Shown piece by piece: positions 54,964 through 64,000 of a DNA stretch of 64,000 bases. The stretch spans positions 62,001 through 126,000 of the forward strand of contig JAQXKO010000024.1 of the NCBI GenBank assembly GCA_029010495.1. The letters are read 5' to 3'. The translations under genes were made by a program, and so were the position numbers. The DNA is from Clostridiales bacterium. Its GTDB lineage: Bacteria; Bacillota; Clostridia; Lachnospirales; Lachnospiraceae. Every line of letters begins with the position of its first letter. Positions within the stretch are counted from its first letter, which is position 1. Below the pieces are notes generated by a model that worked only from the letters and a program-made list of their open reading frames with translations, ran no database searches and was not told where the DNA came from.

Positions 54964-57900
54964 ATGGCTGACAGAAAACTATATAATGACAATTGGATTT
55001 TTGCCAAATTCGCACCAAATACAGATATCGAAACGATATATGATGTAATTGACCACAGTACGTCTCCCGAGGAGCTGCTGACTCCGTTTTCACCTGTTGA
55101 CGTACCTCACGACTGGATGATTTTTGACACAAATAATCTATATACCTCATCCGCAGGCGTATATTTAAAAAATATGAAGCTTGATTCTTCAAAACACAAT
55201 CTTCTCTATTTCGAGGGTGTGTATATGAATACCACCGTTTATCTTAACCGCAGACCTGTTTGTTTCTGGCCTTACGGTTATTCCTCCTTCGAGGTAGATC
55301 TCACACCATATCAGAAGGATGGCGACAATGAGCTTATTGTATATGTTAATTACCTTGAACCAAATACACGCTGGTATTCGGGTGCAGGTATTTATCGTGA
55401 CGTATATCTTTCTTCAAAAGATAATCTTCGCCTTGTTACAGACGGCTCATACGTAAACAGTGTAAATACAGGCGGAAATGATTTCCTCATGACTGTCGAT
55501 ACGGAGACCATATGCTCTGACAGAAGTATAAGGGAAGCTGAAATATCCCACAGCCTTTTCGATATGGATGGAAATATAATATTTACGGAAAAAGAGACAA
55601 TTCCGGTCTTTTCCGAACCAACCGTTAATACAGTCAGGATAAATGTCGAAAATGTTACACGCTGGGACATTGACAATCCGTATCTGTATACACTTGTAAC
55701 TGTATTATCACATAACGGCGTCATGGCAGACGAGCATAAACAAAGCATCGGTTTCAGAACAATTGAATTTAATAACAATACCGGCTTTTATCTTAACGGA
55801 CGTCATGTAAAAATACATGGTGCATGTATGCATCATGACCTTGGCTGTCTCGGAGCCGCATTTAACCGTTCAGCTCTTGAGCGCCAGTTCAGAAAGCTTA
55901 AGGAAATCGGTATCAATTCCGTACGAACCTCTCACAACATGCCTGCAGTGGCACTTATGGAAGTTGCTGACCGTATGGGAATTCTTATCGACAGCGAAGC
56001 TTTTGACATGTGGGAAAACAAAAAAACAGATAATGATTACGGCAACTATTTCCATGACTACTGCGAGCGTGATGTTGAAAGCTGGATAAGACGTGATCGA
56101 AATCACCCGAGCGTAATAATGTGGTCAATCGGTAATGAAATTCCCGATACACACACTCAGGAAGGCTTTGAAATCACTCTTCGCCTCCGTAATGCCGTAA
56201 GACGCAATGACTATCGACATAACGCATATACGACCATCGGCTCCAACTTTGTAGCCTGGGAGGGTGCGCAGCGCTGCTCCGACCAACTTGAGCTTTCCGG
56301 TTATAATTATCTGGAATCCGTTTATGAGGAACATCACAACAATAAATTCCCTCATTGGTGTATATACGGCAGTGAAACAGCTTCTACTGTTCAGAGTCGC
56401 GGAATATATCATTTTCCGAAGAATAACCGTCTTCTGACATATGAGGATATGCAATGTTCGTGCCTGGATAACTGTTCAACAAACTGGGGTGCCAAAAGTG
56501 TACATAAGGTTATTGCAGATGACAGGGATGCAGAATATTGTATCGGTCAGTATATCTGGACAGGCTGGGATTATATCGGCGAGCCTACACCTTATTTTTC
56601 CAAAAATTCCTTTTTTGGACATATTGATACCGCAGGCTTCTTTAAAGATACGGCATATATTTTTAAATCAGCCTGGGTCAGCTATAAGGATGATCCTTTT
56701 GTGCATATCGGAGTATATTGGGATTTTAATCCGGGCCAGCTTATTGATATAAATGTATATTCAAATGCTCCGAAAATTGAGCTTTATTTCAATGATAATC
56801 TTGTAGGCGAAAAGCTTATAGACACTACTAAGGGACTTGATTTTTCAGGTCATTTCATTCTTCCTTACAGTGAGGGCTGTCTTAAGGCTGTTGCGTATAA
56901 TGAGGAAGGCTGCATAATTGCGGTTGATGAACAGAGAAGCTTCAAAAACCCTGCAAAAATTGTGCTTACGCCTGAAACCTTTACATCAAAGGCAGATGGC
57001 GAGGACCTTCTTTTTGTAGAAATATCCGTTACAGATGATAACGGTGTGCCTGTAGCAAACGCACGAAACCGCATTAATATTGAGGTGTGCGGTGAGGGAC
57101 GTCTTATCGGTCTTGATAATGGCGACAGCACCGACTATGACCAGTATAAAACCTCCTGCAGAAAGCTGTTTTCAGGTAAACTGATGGCTGTTATTGCACC
57201 TACCACTACTGCCGGTGAAATCACCATTAAGGCTTCCGGTCGCGGTCTCATGCCTGCATCTGTGGTACTTACTACAACTCCGGCCACCCCAAGAGAGGGC
57301 ATTTCCTGCAACTACCATGTACCTGAGGCTGCATCTGCGGATGATATTCCTGTCAGAAAGATTACACTGACACATGAGGGAATAACAAAACTCGGACCTG
57401 ACAACAGGGTTCTTAAGCTTCATGCCAAAATAGATCCGCCTGATGCCACATATAGTGATATCACATATAAGGCAGTAACACTTGAAGGAATAAACAGCAA
57501 TTCCGTAAACATTGCAACCGAAGGGTCAGATGCAACTATTTCAGCTGTTGGCGACGGCAATTTCAGAATAATCTGCTCCATCAACAACGGTAAGCCTCAT
57601 TCAGAGGTTATGTCAGAGCTTGAATGCAGTGTAGAGGGACTCGGCAGTCCGACTCTGAACCCTTACGATAACGTGCATGCCTGTCAATACAGCACAAGCA
57701 ACCATGAAGCCATTTTAAGCTTCCGCGGCGGAGTAAACTTTATGGATGATGACAATATAATATCCTTTGAAAATATTGATTTTGGTGAGTACGGTTCCGA
57801 TGAGCTTGGTTTCTTTATTTATTCCTGGAGAGAAAACGAATACCTGGAGATTTGGGACGGCGAGCCGGATAAAAGCGAACTGCTATTTAAAGGCTTTTAC

Positions 57901-58398
57901 TCGGTTAAGCCGGAATATAATGTTTTTCAGGAAAATATTTTCAGGCTTTCAAAGCGCCTTAAGGGTGTACGCGGAATAACATTTAAATTTAAGAACGGAT
58001 TTGTATTTGGCGGATTCCGTATGATATACAGTGAGAAAGCATACGGAGAGCTGAATATAAAAGAATATAATACGATTACGGGAGACTCCTATAATGAGCT
58101 GGAGGACGGCATTTACAATATCGGCAACAATGTGGATATCCAGTTTAACAATATGAATTTTACACACGGCATCAGCGCCATTACCATCACAGGCCGTTCG
58201 CACATTAAGAGCAATCCCGTTCATGTACGTTTTCACGGAGAATCAGGTGATATTAATCAGATATGTGAATTTCCGGGCAGTGAAGAAATTACAACTGTTT
58301 CCTTCCCTCTTGAGTCTGTTATCGGCATGAATAAAGTAAACTTTATGTTTATGCCCGGTTCCAGCTTTGATTTCATCAGCTTCAGATTTGAGGTCTGA
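54964..58398 (+). CDS. Glycoside hydrolase family 2 beta-galactosidase-like protein
   Basis: The 1144 residues start MADRKLYNDNWIFAKFAPN (ATG at 54964 after AAAGGAGATTTATTATTT). The order is a GH2 sugar-binding jelly-roll, an Ig-like domain and a TIM barrel with acid/base Glu392 in WSIGNEIPD and nucleophile Glu471 in YGSETAS. Ig-like/DUF4982-type domains (about 600-800) follow, then two C-terminal beta-rich modules that look carbohydrate-binding. There is no signal peptide, so it should act on imported sugars inside the cell. Exact specificity (galactoside or another beta-linked sugar) cannot be read from the sequence. No transporter or regulator is adjacent. Confidence 0.88.
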   Translation: MADRKLYNDNWIFAKFAPNTDIETIYDVIDHSTSPEELLTPFSPVDVPHDWMIFDTNNLYTSSAGVYLKNMKLDSSKHNLLYFEGVYMNTTVYLNRRPVCFWPYGYSSFEVDLTPYQKDGDNELIVYVNYLEPNTRWYSGAGIYRDVYLSSKDNLRLVTDGSYVNSVNTGGNDFLMTVDTETICSDRSIREAEISHSLFDMDGNIIFTEKETIPVFSEPTVNTVRINVENVTRWDIDNPYLYTLVTVLSHNGVMADEHKQSIGFRTIEFNNNTGFYLNGRHVKIHGACMHHDLGCLGAAFNRSALERQFRKLKEIGINSVRTSHNMPAVALMEVADRMGILIDSEAFDMWENKKTDNDYGNYFHDYCERDVESWIRRDRNHPSVIMWSIGNEIPDTHTQEGFEITLRLRNAVRRNDYRHNAYTTIGSNFVAWEGAQRCSDQLELSGYNYLESVYEEHHNNKFPHWCIYGSETASTVQSRGIYHFPKNNRLLTYEDMQCSCLDNCSTNWGAKSVHKVIADDRDAEYCIGQYIWTGWDYIGEPTPYFSKNSFFGHIDTAGFFKDTAYIFKSAWVSYKDDPFVHIGVYWDFNPGQLIDINVYSNAPKIELYFNDNLVGEKLIDTTKGLDFSGHFILPYSEGCLKAVAYNEEGCIIAVDEQRSFKNPAKIVLTPETFTSKADGEDLLFVEISVTDDNGVPVANARNRINIEVCGEGRLIGLDNGDSTDYDQYKTSCRKLFSGKLMAVIAPTTTAGEITIKASGRGLMPASVVLTTTPATPREGISCNYHVPEAASADDIPVRKITLTHEGITKLGPDNRVLKLHAKIDPPDATYSDITYKAVTLEGINSNSVNIATEGSDATISAVGDGNFRIICSINNGKPHSEVMSELECSVEGLGSPTLNPYDNVHACQYSTSNHEAILSFRGGVNFMDDDNIISFENIDFGEYGSDELGFFIYSWRENEYLEIWDGEPDKSELLFKGFYSVKPEYNVFQENIFRLSKRLKGVRGITFKFKNGFVFGGFRMIYSEKAYGELNIKEYNTITGDSYNELEDGIYNIGNNVDIQFNNMNFTHGISAITITGRSHIKSNPVHVRFHGESGDINQICEFPGSEEITTVSFPLESVIGMNKVNFMFMPGSSFDFISFRFEV

Positions 58399-58426
58399 AA
58401 TAGAATAACACAGTATATACGTCAGT

Positions 58427-58505
58427 ATGCACATGAGCACTTATGCATCAGCACACTCATGTGCATTACTTAAAACTCCCTGACATCACCCGTTTTACAG
58501 GGAGT
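58427..58505. other. Two tandem hairpins without T-runs after the GH2 gene
   Basis: Stem 1 pairs 58427-58437 with 58456-58466 (11 bp, perfect). Stem 2 pairs ACTCCCTG (58475-58482) with CAGGGAGT (58498-58505). Neither is followed by a U-run. They may be mRNA 3'-stabilising elements or a small RNA. Confidence 0.5.
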
Positions 58506-58574
58506 GTAAGATTTAATTTAAGCAAAATTTGTTTTGCTGACAGTACCATAATCGAGGCAGAATGACTATACGCA

Positions 58575-58610
58575 CAAACAAAAAAACCGGTGAAAACACC
58601 GGTTTTTATA
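58575..58610 (-). terminator. Rho-independent terminator after purA (bidirectional)
   Basis: A stem AAAAACCGGTG/CACCGGTTTTT around loop AAAA (58582-58607) is followed on the minus strand by a T-run. The opposite side also has Ts, so it can stop GH2 read-through too. Confidence 0.88.
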
Positions 58611-58630
58611 TTTATTAAAATATTTACTTT

Positions 58631-59908
58631 TTAGCGGTAGATGATATCCTCTCTGTTAGGACCGTTACTAACCATTGTAACAGGGACACCGATTTCCTTC
58701 TCGATGAACTCTACATAATCGCGGCACTCCTTTGGGAGCTTGTCATATTCCCTGATTCCGCCGATATCACAATTCCAGCCCTTAAAGGTTTTATATACAG
58801 GCTTACACTTGGCAAGCTTTGTAGTAACAGGGAAATCCTTAATTACCTCACCGTCAAGCTCATAGCCTACACAAATCTTAAGCTCGTCCCAGCATCCGAG
58901 AGCATCAAGTACGGTAAGAGCGACCTGTGTAGCACCCTGAATTCTGCAGCCGTATCTGGTAGCAACCGCATCAAACCAGCCCATACGTCTAGGACGACCC
59001 GTTGTAGCACCGTATTCACCTTTGTCACCACCATGATTACGCATCTTGGCAGCTTCTTCCTCATCATGAATTTCACTGACAAACTCGCCTGCACCAACAG
59101 CACTTGAGTAAGCTTTTACAACTGTTATAATGTCCTTAATCTCATATGGTGGGATACCTGCTCCGATTGCACCGTATGCCGCAAGTGTCGAAGAAGATGT
59201 AACCATTGGATATATACCATGGTCAGGATCCTTTAATGAACCCAGCTGACCTTCAAGGAGAATATTTTTACCTTCCTTAATTGCATTGTAAAGATATGCA
59301 GAAGTATCACATACATAAGGAGCAATTGCATCTCTGTACGAAGCAAGCGTCTTAAGAAGCTCTTCAGGATCGATAGGAGCCTTGTGATACATATGCTCTA
59401 GTAAAATATTCTTTGCTTCAAGAACTCTGTATACCTTCTCGCGAAGTGCTTCTTCATCAAAAAGCTCCTGAACCTGAAAACCAATCTTTGCATATTTATC
59501 TGAATAGAATGGAGCAATACCTGATTTTGTAGAACCAAAGCTTTTCTTTCCGAGTCTTTCCTCTTCGTATGCATCAAACATTACATGGTATGGCATGATA
59601 ATCTGAGCTCTGTCTGAAACAAGAATTCTTGGCTTTGGAACTCCGCCGGCAATAACCTCATTTAATTCGTCAATGAATTTCTGAACATCAAGTGCAACAC
59701 CGTTACCAATGATACATGTTGTATGATCATAAAATACACCGCTTGGAAGTAAATGAAGTGCAAATCTGCCATAATGATTAATTATTGTATGACCTGCATT
59801 GCTGCCACCCTGAAAACGGATGATGATGTCTGACTTCTCAGCCAGCATATCAGTAATCTTACCCTTTCCTTCATCACCCCAGTTTGCACCAACTACTGCT
59901 CTTACCAT
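58631..59908 (-). CDS. purA: Adenylosuccinate synthetase
   Basis: At 425 residues it has the PurA signature at the N-terminus (VVGANWGDEGKGKITDML), GGSNAGHTI, the LLEGQLGSLKDPDHGIYPMVTSSST region and the C-terminal GPNREDIIYR. It joins IMP and aspartate using GTP in AMP synthesis. The QLGSLKDPDHG segment replaces the more common QGTLLDIDHG, as in a subset of Clostridia enzymes. It is monocistronic with its own promoter. Confidence 0.96.
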   Translation of the reverse strand: MVRAVVGANWGDEGKGKITDMLAEKSDIIIRFQGGSNAGHTIINHYGRFALHLLPSGVFYDHTTCIIGNGVALDVQKFIDELNEVIAGGVPKPRILVSDRAQIIMPYHVMFDAYEEERLGKKSFGSTKSGIAPFYSDKYAKIGFQVQELFDEEALREKVYRVLEAKNILLEHMYHKAPIDPEELLKTLASYRDAIAPYVCDTSAYLYNAIKEGKNILLEGQLGSLKDPDHGIYPMVTSSSTLAAYGAIGAGIPPYEIKDIITVVKAYSSAVGAGEFVSEIHDEEEAAKMRNHGGDKGEYGATTGRPRRMGWFDAVATRYGCRIQGATQVALTVLDALGCWDELKICVGYELDGEVIKDFPVTTKLAKCKPVYKTFKGWNCDIGGIREYDKLPKECRDYVEFIEKEIGVPVTMVSNGPNREDIIYR

Positions 59909-59987
59909 ATTTGTAAGTCCTCCTAAATTCCATATCGTGATTTACACGTATTATTATTCGTAAGGTCGTGTTATACACACGTTATAT

Positions 59988-60016
59988 ATTCTATACTATC
60001 AACCGACTTTTTGCAA
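59988..60016 (-). promoter_or_regulatory. purA: Sigma-A promoter for purA
   Basis: TTGCAA (60011-60016), a 17-bp spacer and TAGAAT (59988-59993) on the minus strand. Confidence 0.6.
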
Positions 60017-60023
60017 TAGTAAA

Positions 60024-61637
60024 TTACTCTTCTATACGCTCCTTTTGAGTAATCTCTGCAGTATATTTTTTATCATAGCATGAGAATATTTCATTAACTT
60101 TTTCAGCGTCCGGTTTCTTTGATAATAATGATATAACCGGCACTATAATAAGTCCGCCCACCATTGCAAATACACCTGAATGAATGCTTGACTTAAATAC
60201 AAGTGAAAGTATTCCCGGAAGAGCTGCAATGTCAGCCGCACTCATTGTCATGGAAATTACAAACTGCGTAATTGCAAGTCCTGTACCCCAAATAAAGCAT
60301 ACGACAGTTGAAGCCTTTGTGATACCTTTCCAGTAAAGACCATAGAGATACGGAGCAAGGAAAGCACCGGCAAGACCGCCCCACGATACACCCATCATCT
60401 GAGCGATAAATGTAACGCTTGGATTGGCATCCTTAACAACTGCAATTACAGCAGATACGGCAATGAAGAATACAATAAATATTCTCATGATGGCAACCTG
60501 CTTCTTCTCAGTCATTTCCTTCCTGCTTGCAGGCTTTATTACGTCAAGCGTAAATGTTGAGCTTGAAGTAAGTACGAGTGAAGAAAGCGTTGACATAGAT
60601 GCTGAAAGAACAAGTACTATAACAACTGCGATAATTACAGCAGGTAATGTAGAAAGCATTGCAGGTACTATTGTATCAAACAACGGCTTAATCTTATTGC
60701 CTTCTGCATCCGTAACCCACTTAATTTTATCGGCATAAAGTCTTCCGAAACCGCCAAGGAAATAGCAGCCTCCTGCCACAACAATGGCAAATACCGTTGA
60801 TATTACCGTTCCCTTATGGATATCCTTCTCGCTCTTGATTGCATAGAATTTACCAACCATCTGAGGAAGTCCCCATGTACCGAGAGAAGTAAGTATTACT
60901 ACAAAGAAAAGGAATACAGGGTCAGGTCCGAGGAATGACGAAAAAGCTCCGCCTGTCCATCCCTCTGCCGGTACTGAAGAAAGCTTCTGAGTAGCGGCAA
61001 GCAGACCGCCGTTTGAATTTAATACTGCAAAAATAACCGCAACAATTCCGATAAGCATGATAATACCCTGGATAAAATCATTTATTGCGGTGGCCATGTA
61101 ACCGCCGAATATTACATAAAAGCCCGTAAGAACAGCCATTACAAGAATTACTACCCAATAAGGAATGTCAAACACAAGACCGAAAAGTGAAGATAATCCG
61201 TTATAAAGTGATGCTGTATAAGGAATAAGGAAAACAAATACTATTAATGACGCTATAACCTTAAGTGAAGTGGAGCCGAATCTCTTGCCGAAGAAATCAG
61301 GCATTGTTTTAGCATCAATGTGCTGTGTCATGACTCTGGTTCTTCTGCCCAGAATATTCCATGCAAGCAATGAACCGATAAATGCATTACCAAGTCCTGC
61401 CCACGTTGCCGAAAGACCGAAAAGCCATCCGAACTGACCGGCATAGCCTACGAAAATAACAGCTGAGAAATATGATGTACCAAATGCAAAAGCCGTAAGC
61501 CACGGACCTACTCCTCTGCCTCCGAGTACGAAACCGTTTACGTCTGTTGCATGTCGACGTGAATAAAAGCCTACTCCAATCATTACCGCAAAGAAAATGA
61601 TAAGGAGTAAAATTGTGAGTATTTCTGCCAAACTCAT
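60024..61637 (-). CDS. Sodium:solute symporter family protein
   Basis: This 537-residue membrane protein has about 13 hydrophobic segments and the SSS family landmarks: FYSRRHATDVNGFVLGGRGVGPWLTAFAFGTSYFSA (cut), FYVIFGGYMATAINDFIQGIIML (the sodium-symporter signature) and LVLSASMSTLSSLVLTSSSTFTLD. It couples Na+ to uptake of an organic solute such as proline, pantothenate or a sugar; the substrate is not clear. It uses its own promoter although it lies between minus-strand neighbours. Confidence 0.9.
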   Translation of the reverse strand: MSLAEILTILLLIIFFAVMIGVGFYSRRHATDVNGFVLGGRGVGPWLTAFAFGTSYFSAVIFVGYAGQFGWLFGLSATWAGLGNAFIGSLLAWNILGRRTRVMTQHIDAKTMPDFFGKRFGSTSLKVIASLIVFVFLIPYTASLYNGLSSLFGLVFDIPYWVVILVMAVLTGFYVIFGGYMATAINDFIQGIIMLIGIVAVIFAVLNSNGGLLAATQKLSSVPAEGWTGGAFSSFLGPDPVFLFFVVILTSLGTWGLPQMVGKFYAIKSEKDIHKGTVISTVFAIVVAGGCYFLGGFGRLYADKIKWVTDAEGNKIKPLFDTIVPAMLSTLPAVIIAVVIVLVLSASMSTLSSLVLTSSSTFTLDVIKPASRKEMTEKKQVAIMRIFIVFFIAVSAVIAVVKDANPSVTFIAQMMGVSWGGLAGAFLAPYLYGLYWKGITKASTVVCFIWGTGLAITQFVISMTMSAADIAALPGILSLVFKSSIHSGVFAMVGGLIIVPVISLLSKKPDAEKVNEIFSCYDKKYTAEITQKERIEE

Positions 61638-61694
61638 AATTCAAATCTCTCCTTTGTTAAAATATTACATCAAAAACTCATATTTTCCGAAACA

Positions 61695-61723
61695 ATATTA
61701 TCACTTATATATGTATTATGCAA
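61695..61723 (-). promoter_or_regulatory. Sigma-A promoter for the Na+/solute symporter
   Basis: TTGCAT (61718-61723), a 17-bp spacer and TAATAT (61695-61700) on the minus strand. Confidence 0.55.
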
Positions 61724-61742
61724 ATATTTTTATTATAAAAGC

Positions 61743-63380
61743 TTATTTTATCTGAGCTTCTACAAGACTTGCTGAACCTGAGTAAATCTCACGAAGCTTC
61801 GGCTTTTCGATTTTACCCGTAGCATTCCTTAGCACAGGAGCAAATATTATCTTTCTTGGTCTTTTATATCTCGGAAGCTCCATACAGAATTCATTAATTT
61901 CCTCTTCCGTACACTTCATATCTTCCTTAATTTCTATTATGGCTGCAGTAATTTCTCCGAGGCGGGCATGCGGTAATCCGATTACGGCAACATCCTTAAT
62001 CTTATTGTGTGCACGAAGGAAATCCTCAATCTGTACAGGATAGATATTCTCACCGCCTGTAATAATTACATCTTTCTTTCTGTCAACAAGATAAATAAAG
62101 CCGTCCTCGTCCTGCATAGCCATATCACCTGTATAGAGCCAGCCGTCCTTAAGTGATTCGGCTGTTGCCTTAGGATCGTTGTAATAACAGGTCATAACGC
62201 CCCGACCCTTTACGCAAAGCTCTCCGACCTCACCCTGATTAACGATTCTGTCACCGTCAACAATCTTAACCTCCCATTTGTATCCCGGTACGCCGATTGC
62301 ACCAACCTTGTGAATGTTTTCGATTCCAAGATGAACGCAGCCCGGTCCGATTGACTCTGAAAGGCCGTAATTAGTATCATATTCATGGTTAGGAAATACA
62401 TCCTTCCATCTCTTAATGAGGCTTGGCGGTACAGGCTGTGCACCGATATGCATAAGTCTCCATTGTGAAAGCTCATATCTGTCAAGGTCAATCTCTCCCG
62501 AATCAATCTTGTCAAGAATATCCTGAGCCCATGGAACGAGAAGCCATACAATTGTCGCCTTCTCTTCGGAAACAGTCTTAATTATCCACTCAGGCTTTAC
62601 ACCTTTCAAAAGAATTGCCTTACCGGCCGAAACAAGGCTTCCGAACCAATGCATTTTAGCGCCAGTGTGGTATAAAGGCGGTATGCAGAGAAATACATCA
62701 TCCTTTTTCTGTCCGTGGTGCATCTGCTCCGTTTCTGCAGCACACACAAGTGAAAGATGCTTATGAAGGATGGCCTTAGGAAAACCTGTTGTACCTGAGC
62801 TGAAATATATTGCCGCATAGTCATTATTATCAAGAGAAATCATCGGATCCTTTTCAGAAGCATACTCTACATACTTTTCATAGCTTTCCGCAAATGTAGG
62901 GCAGTCCTCTCCGACATAGAATAAATATTTAATTCTATCGATTCTGTTGGCAATTGTCTCAATTCGTCCGATAAATTCAGGTCCGAATACAAGCACGTCA
63001 CATTCTGCAAGGTCAATACAATACTTAATTTCGCCGGCATCAAAACGATAATTCATCGGAACTGCAAGAGCGCCCGTCTTTAATATTCCGAAATAAATCG
63101 GAAGCCATTCAAGACAGTTCATAAGAAGAATTGCAACCTTGTCACCCTTTTTAATTCCCCTGCTCAGAAGAAGATTGGCAAAACGGTTGCTTTTATCATC
63201 AAACTCCTTCCATGTCATCTCTCTTCTGTAGTTTACACCGATTTCACCTTCAACCAGTGCATTTTCTCTCCACACATGTGGTTTTTCCCTGCCGTCAGCA
63301 GGATTAATCTCAACGAGGCACACCTCATCAGGATAGTTTTTTGCATTTGCTCTTAAATAATCAATAATAGGCATTTGCAT
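61743..63380 (-). CDS. Class I adenylate-forming acyl-CoA synthetase
   Basis: The 545 residues have AIYFSSGTTGFPKAIL (phosphate-binding loop), YDTNYGLSESIGP, GWLYTGDMA, the hinge segment DRKKDVIITGGENIYPVQIED and the catalytic C-terminal Lys in NATGKIEKPKLRE. It activates a fatty or aromatic carboxylic acid as acyl-AMP and then CoA ester; the substrate is not defined by sequence. I start at MQMPIIDYL (63380), 4 bases after AAGGGGG; the longer frame overlaps the preceding gene. It lies 13 bp after the ABC-F gene. Confidence 0.88.
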   Translation of the reverse strand: MQMPIIDYLRANAKNYPDEVCLVEINPADGREKPHVWRENALVEGEIGVNYRREMTWKEFDDKSNRFANLLLSRGIKKGDKVAILLMNCLEWLPIYFGILKTGALAVPMNYRFDAGEIKYCIDLAECDVLVFGPEFIGRIETIANRIDRIKYLFYVGEDCPTFAESYEKYVEYASEKDPMISLDNNDYAAIYFSSGTTGFPKAILHKHLSLVCAAETEQMHHGQKKDDVFLCIPPLYHTGAKMHWFGSLVSAGKAILLKGVKPEWIIKTVSEEKATIVWLLVPWAQDILDKIDSGEIDLDRYELSQWRLMHIGAQPVPPSLIKRWKDVFPNHEYDTNYGLSESIGPGCVHLGIENIHKVGAIGVPGYKWEVKIVDGDRIVNQGEVGELCVKGRGVMTCYYNDPKATAESLKDGWLYTGDMAMQDEDGFIYLVDRKKDVIITGGENIYPVQIEDFLRAHNKIKDVAVIGLPHARLGEITAAIIEIKEDMKCTEEEINEFCMELPRYKRPRKIIFAPVLRNATGKIEKPKLREIYSGSASLVEAQIK

Positions 63381-63393
63381 TTTCCCCCTTATC

Positions 63394-64000
63394 TTATGCA
63401 AAGTAAGAATAATCAGACACATCGATTACCCTGTCTGCTAATTTTTCGTAAAATTCAGGCTCATGGCAAACCATTATCACTGTTCCCTTATATGATTTTA
63501 TGGCATCAGACAATGACTCCTTGGCGTCCTTGTCAAGATGGTTTGTAGGCTCATCAAGTATCAGAAGATTAGATTCGCGCTGCATAAGCTTGCAAAGACG
63601 AACCTTCGCCTGCTCTCCTCCGCTAAGTACCTTGACCATTGATTCAATATGCTGTGTAGTAAGACCACACTTTGCAAGAGCCGATCTTACCTCATACTGT
63701 GTATATGAAGGGAACTCATTCCATACCTCATCAATACACGAATTGTTTCCGTCTCCCGAAAATTCCTGTTCAAAATATCCGATTGTCACATAATCGCCTA
63801 TGGTAACCTTTCCCGAAAGCGGCGGAATGATTCCGAGAATACTCTTTAACAAGGTTGTCTTGCCTATACCGTTAGCTCCCTTAAGAACTACCTTTTCTCC
63901 CCTTTCAACCTTCAGATCCATAGGATTTGTCAGAGGCTTTTCGTATCCGATTACAATACCCTCACAGTCAATTACGACTCTCGTGGAGGCTCTGTCGTCC
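63394..64000 (-). CDS. ABC-F family ATPase, C-terminal part (5' end outside the window)
   Basis: About 200 C-terminal residues are visible. The reading frame is open to position 64000, so the gene starts beyond the window. This is the second ATPase cassette: Walker A LKGANGIGKTTLLKSILG, signature VLSGGEQAKVRLCKLM and Walker B NLLILDEPTNHLDKDAKE. ABC-F proteins bind ribosomes (translation factors or antibiotic protection) and have no membrane domain. Without the N-terminal half and the interdomain linker, the subtype (EttA, YfmR, YkpA, resistance type) cannot be decided. Confidence 0.88.
   Translation of the reverse strand, partial: DDRASTRVVIDCEGIVIGYEKPLTNPMDLKVERGEKVVLKGANGIGKTTLLKSILGIIPPLSGKVTIGDYVTIGYFEQEFSGDGNNSCIDEVWNEFPSYTQYEVRSALAKCGLTTQHIESMVKVLSGGEQAKVRLCKLMQRESNLLILDEPTNHLDKDAKESLSDAIKSYKGTVIMVCHEPEFYEKLADRVIDVSDYSYFA

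Overview
The window is about 64 kb of low-GC chromosomal DNA from a spore-forming Clostridia-type Firmicute, most likely family Lachnospiraceae. The evidence is gene content and order: recG-fakA-asp23-rpmB, plsX-acpP-rnc-smc-ftsY, spoIIGA-sigE-sigG, a fused IspH/ribosomal S1 protein, a T-box in front of thrS, and near-universal AGGAGG ribosome binding sites. Almost all genes are on the minus strand; the plus-strand exceptions are a 46-aa membrane protein, rqcH-hisJ, spoVB, tyrA and a GH2 glycosidase. I see no rRNA, tRNA, phage, transposon or CRISPR. The window is housekeeping DNA with several unusual protein architectures.

Layout. 1-3 kb: recG (cut by the window edge), fakA, asp23 and rpmB. 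3-7 kb: gerW with its DUF2953 partner, an unknown 442-aa protein and a rhomboid-like protein without a visible catalytic serine. 7-13 kb: ribosome rescue factor rqcH, a PHP phosphatase, cysteine desulfurase, the spore-wall flippase spoVB and purC. 13.5-18.7 kb: a five-gene biotin-dependent Na+-translocating decarboxylase/transcarboxylase operon. 18.9-20.7 kb: recA-recX under a perfect Firmicute LexA box. 20.7-27.2 kb: the lipid/RNA/chromosome cluster plsX-acpP-rnc-smc-ftsY. 27.4-33.2 kb: ispH-rpsA fusion, cmk, a flavoprotein, pgsA and rimO. 33.3-35.8 kb: sporulation sigma cluster behind a candidate Spo0A-controlled promoter. 35.9-42.6 kb: YwlG-family gene, efp, aroQ, a YqeG phosphatase-shikimate kinase fusion, an EF-G paralogue and tyrA. 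42.7-49.6 kb: a cytidylate-kinase-like gene and the F-type ATP synthase operon. 49.9-54.7 kb: DUF885 lipoprotein, thrS with T-box, and a DNA glycosylase. 54.9-64 kb: GH2 beta-galactosidase-like protein, purA, a Na+/solute symporter, an acyl-CoA ligase and the end of an ABC-F gene.

The most notable point is the ATP synthase. The operon runs a-c-b-alpha-gamma-beta-epsilon with no delta gene, and alpha carries about 100 extra N-terminal residues that resemble the C-terminal, b-binding domain of delta. Its c subunit also has a signal-peptide-like N-terminal extension. Nearby energy metabolism is Na+-linked: the membrane beta subunit of the decarboxylase has an unusual insert of about 140 residues, and its operon encodes both a CoA-ester-type (12S) and a pyruvate/oxaloacetate-type (5S) carboxyltransferase. 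Shikimate-pathway genes (aroQ, aroK fusion, tyrA) are grouped, and sporulation genes (gerW, spoVB, spoIIGA, sigE, sigG) are scattered through the window.
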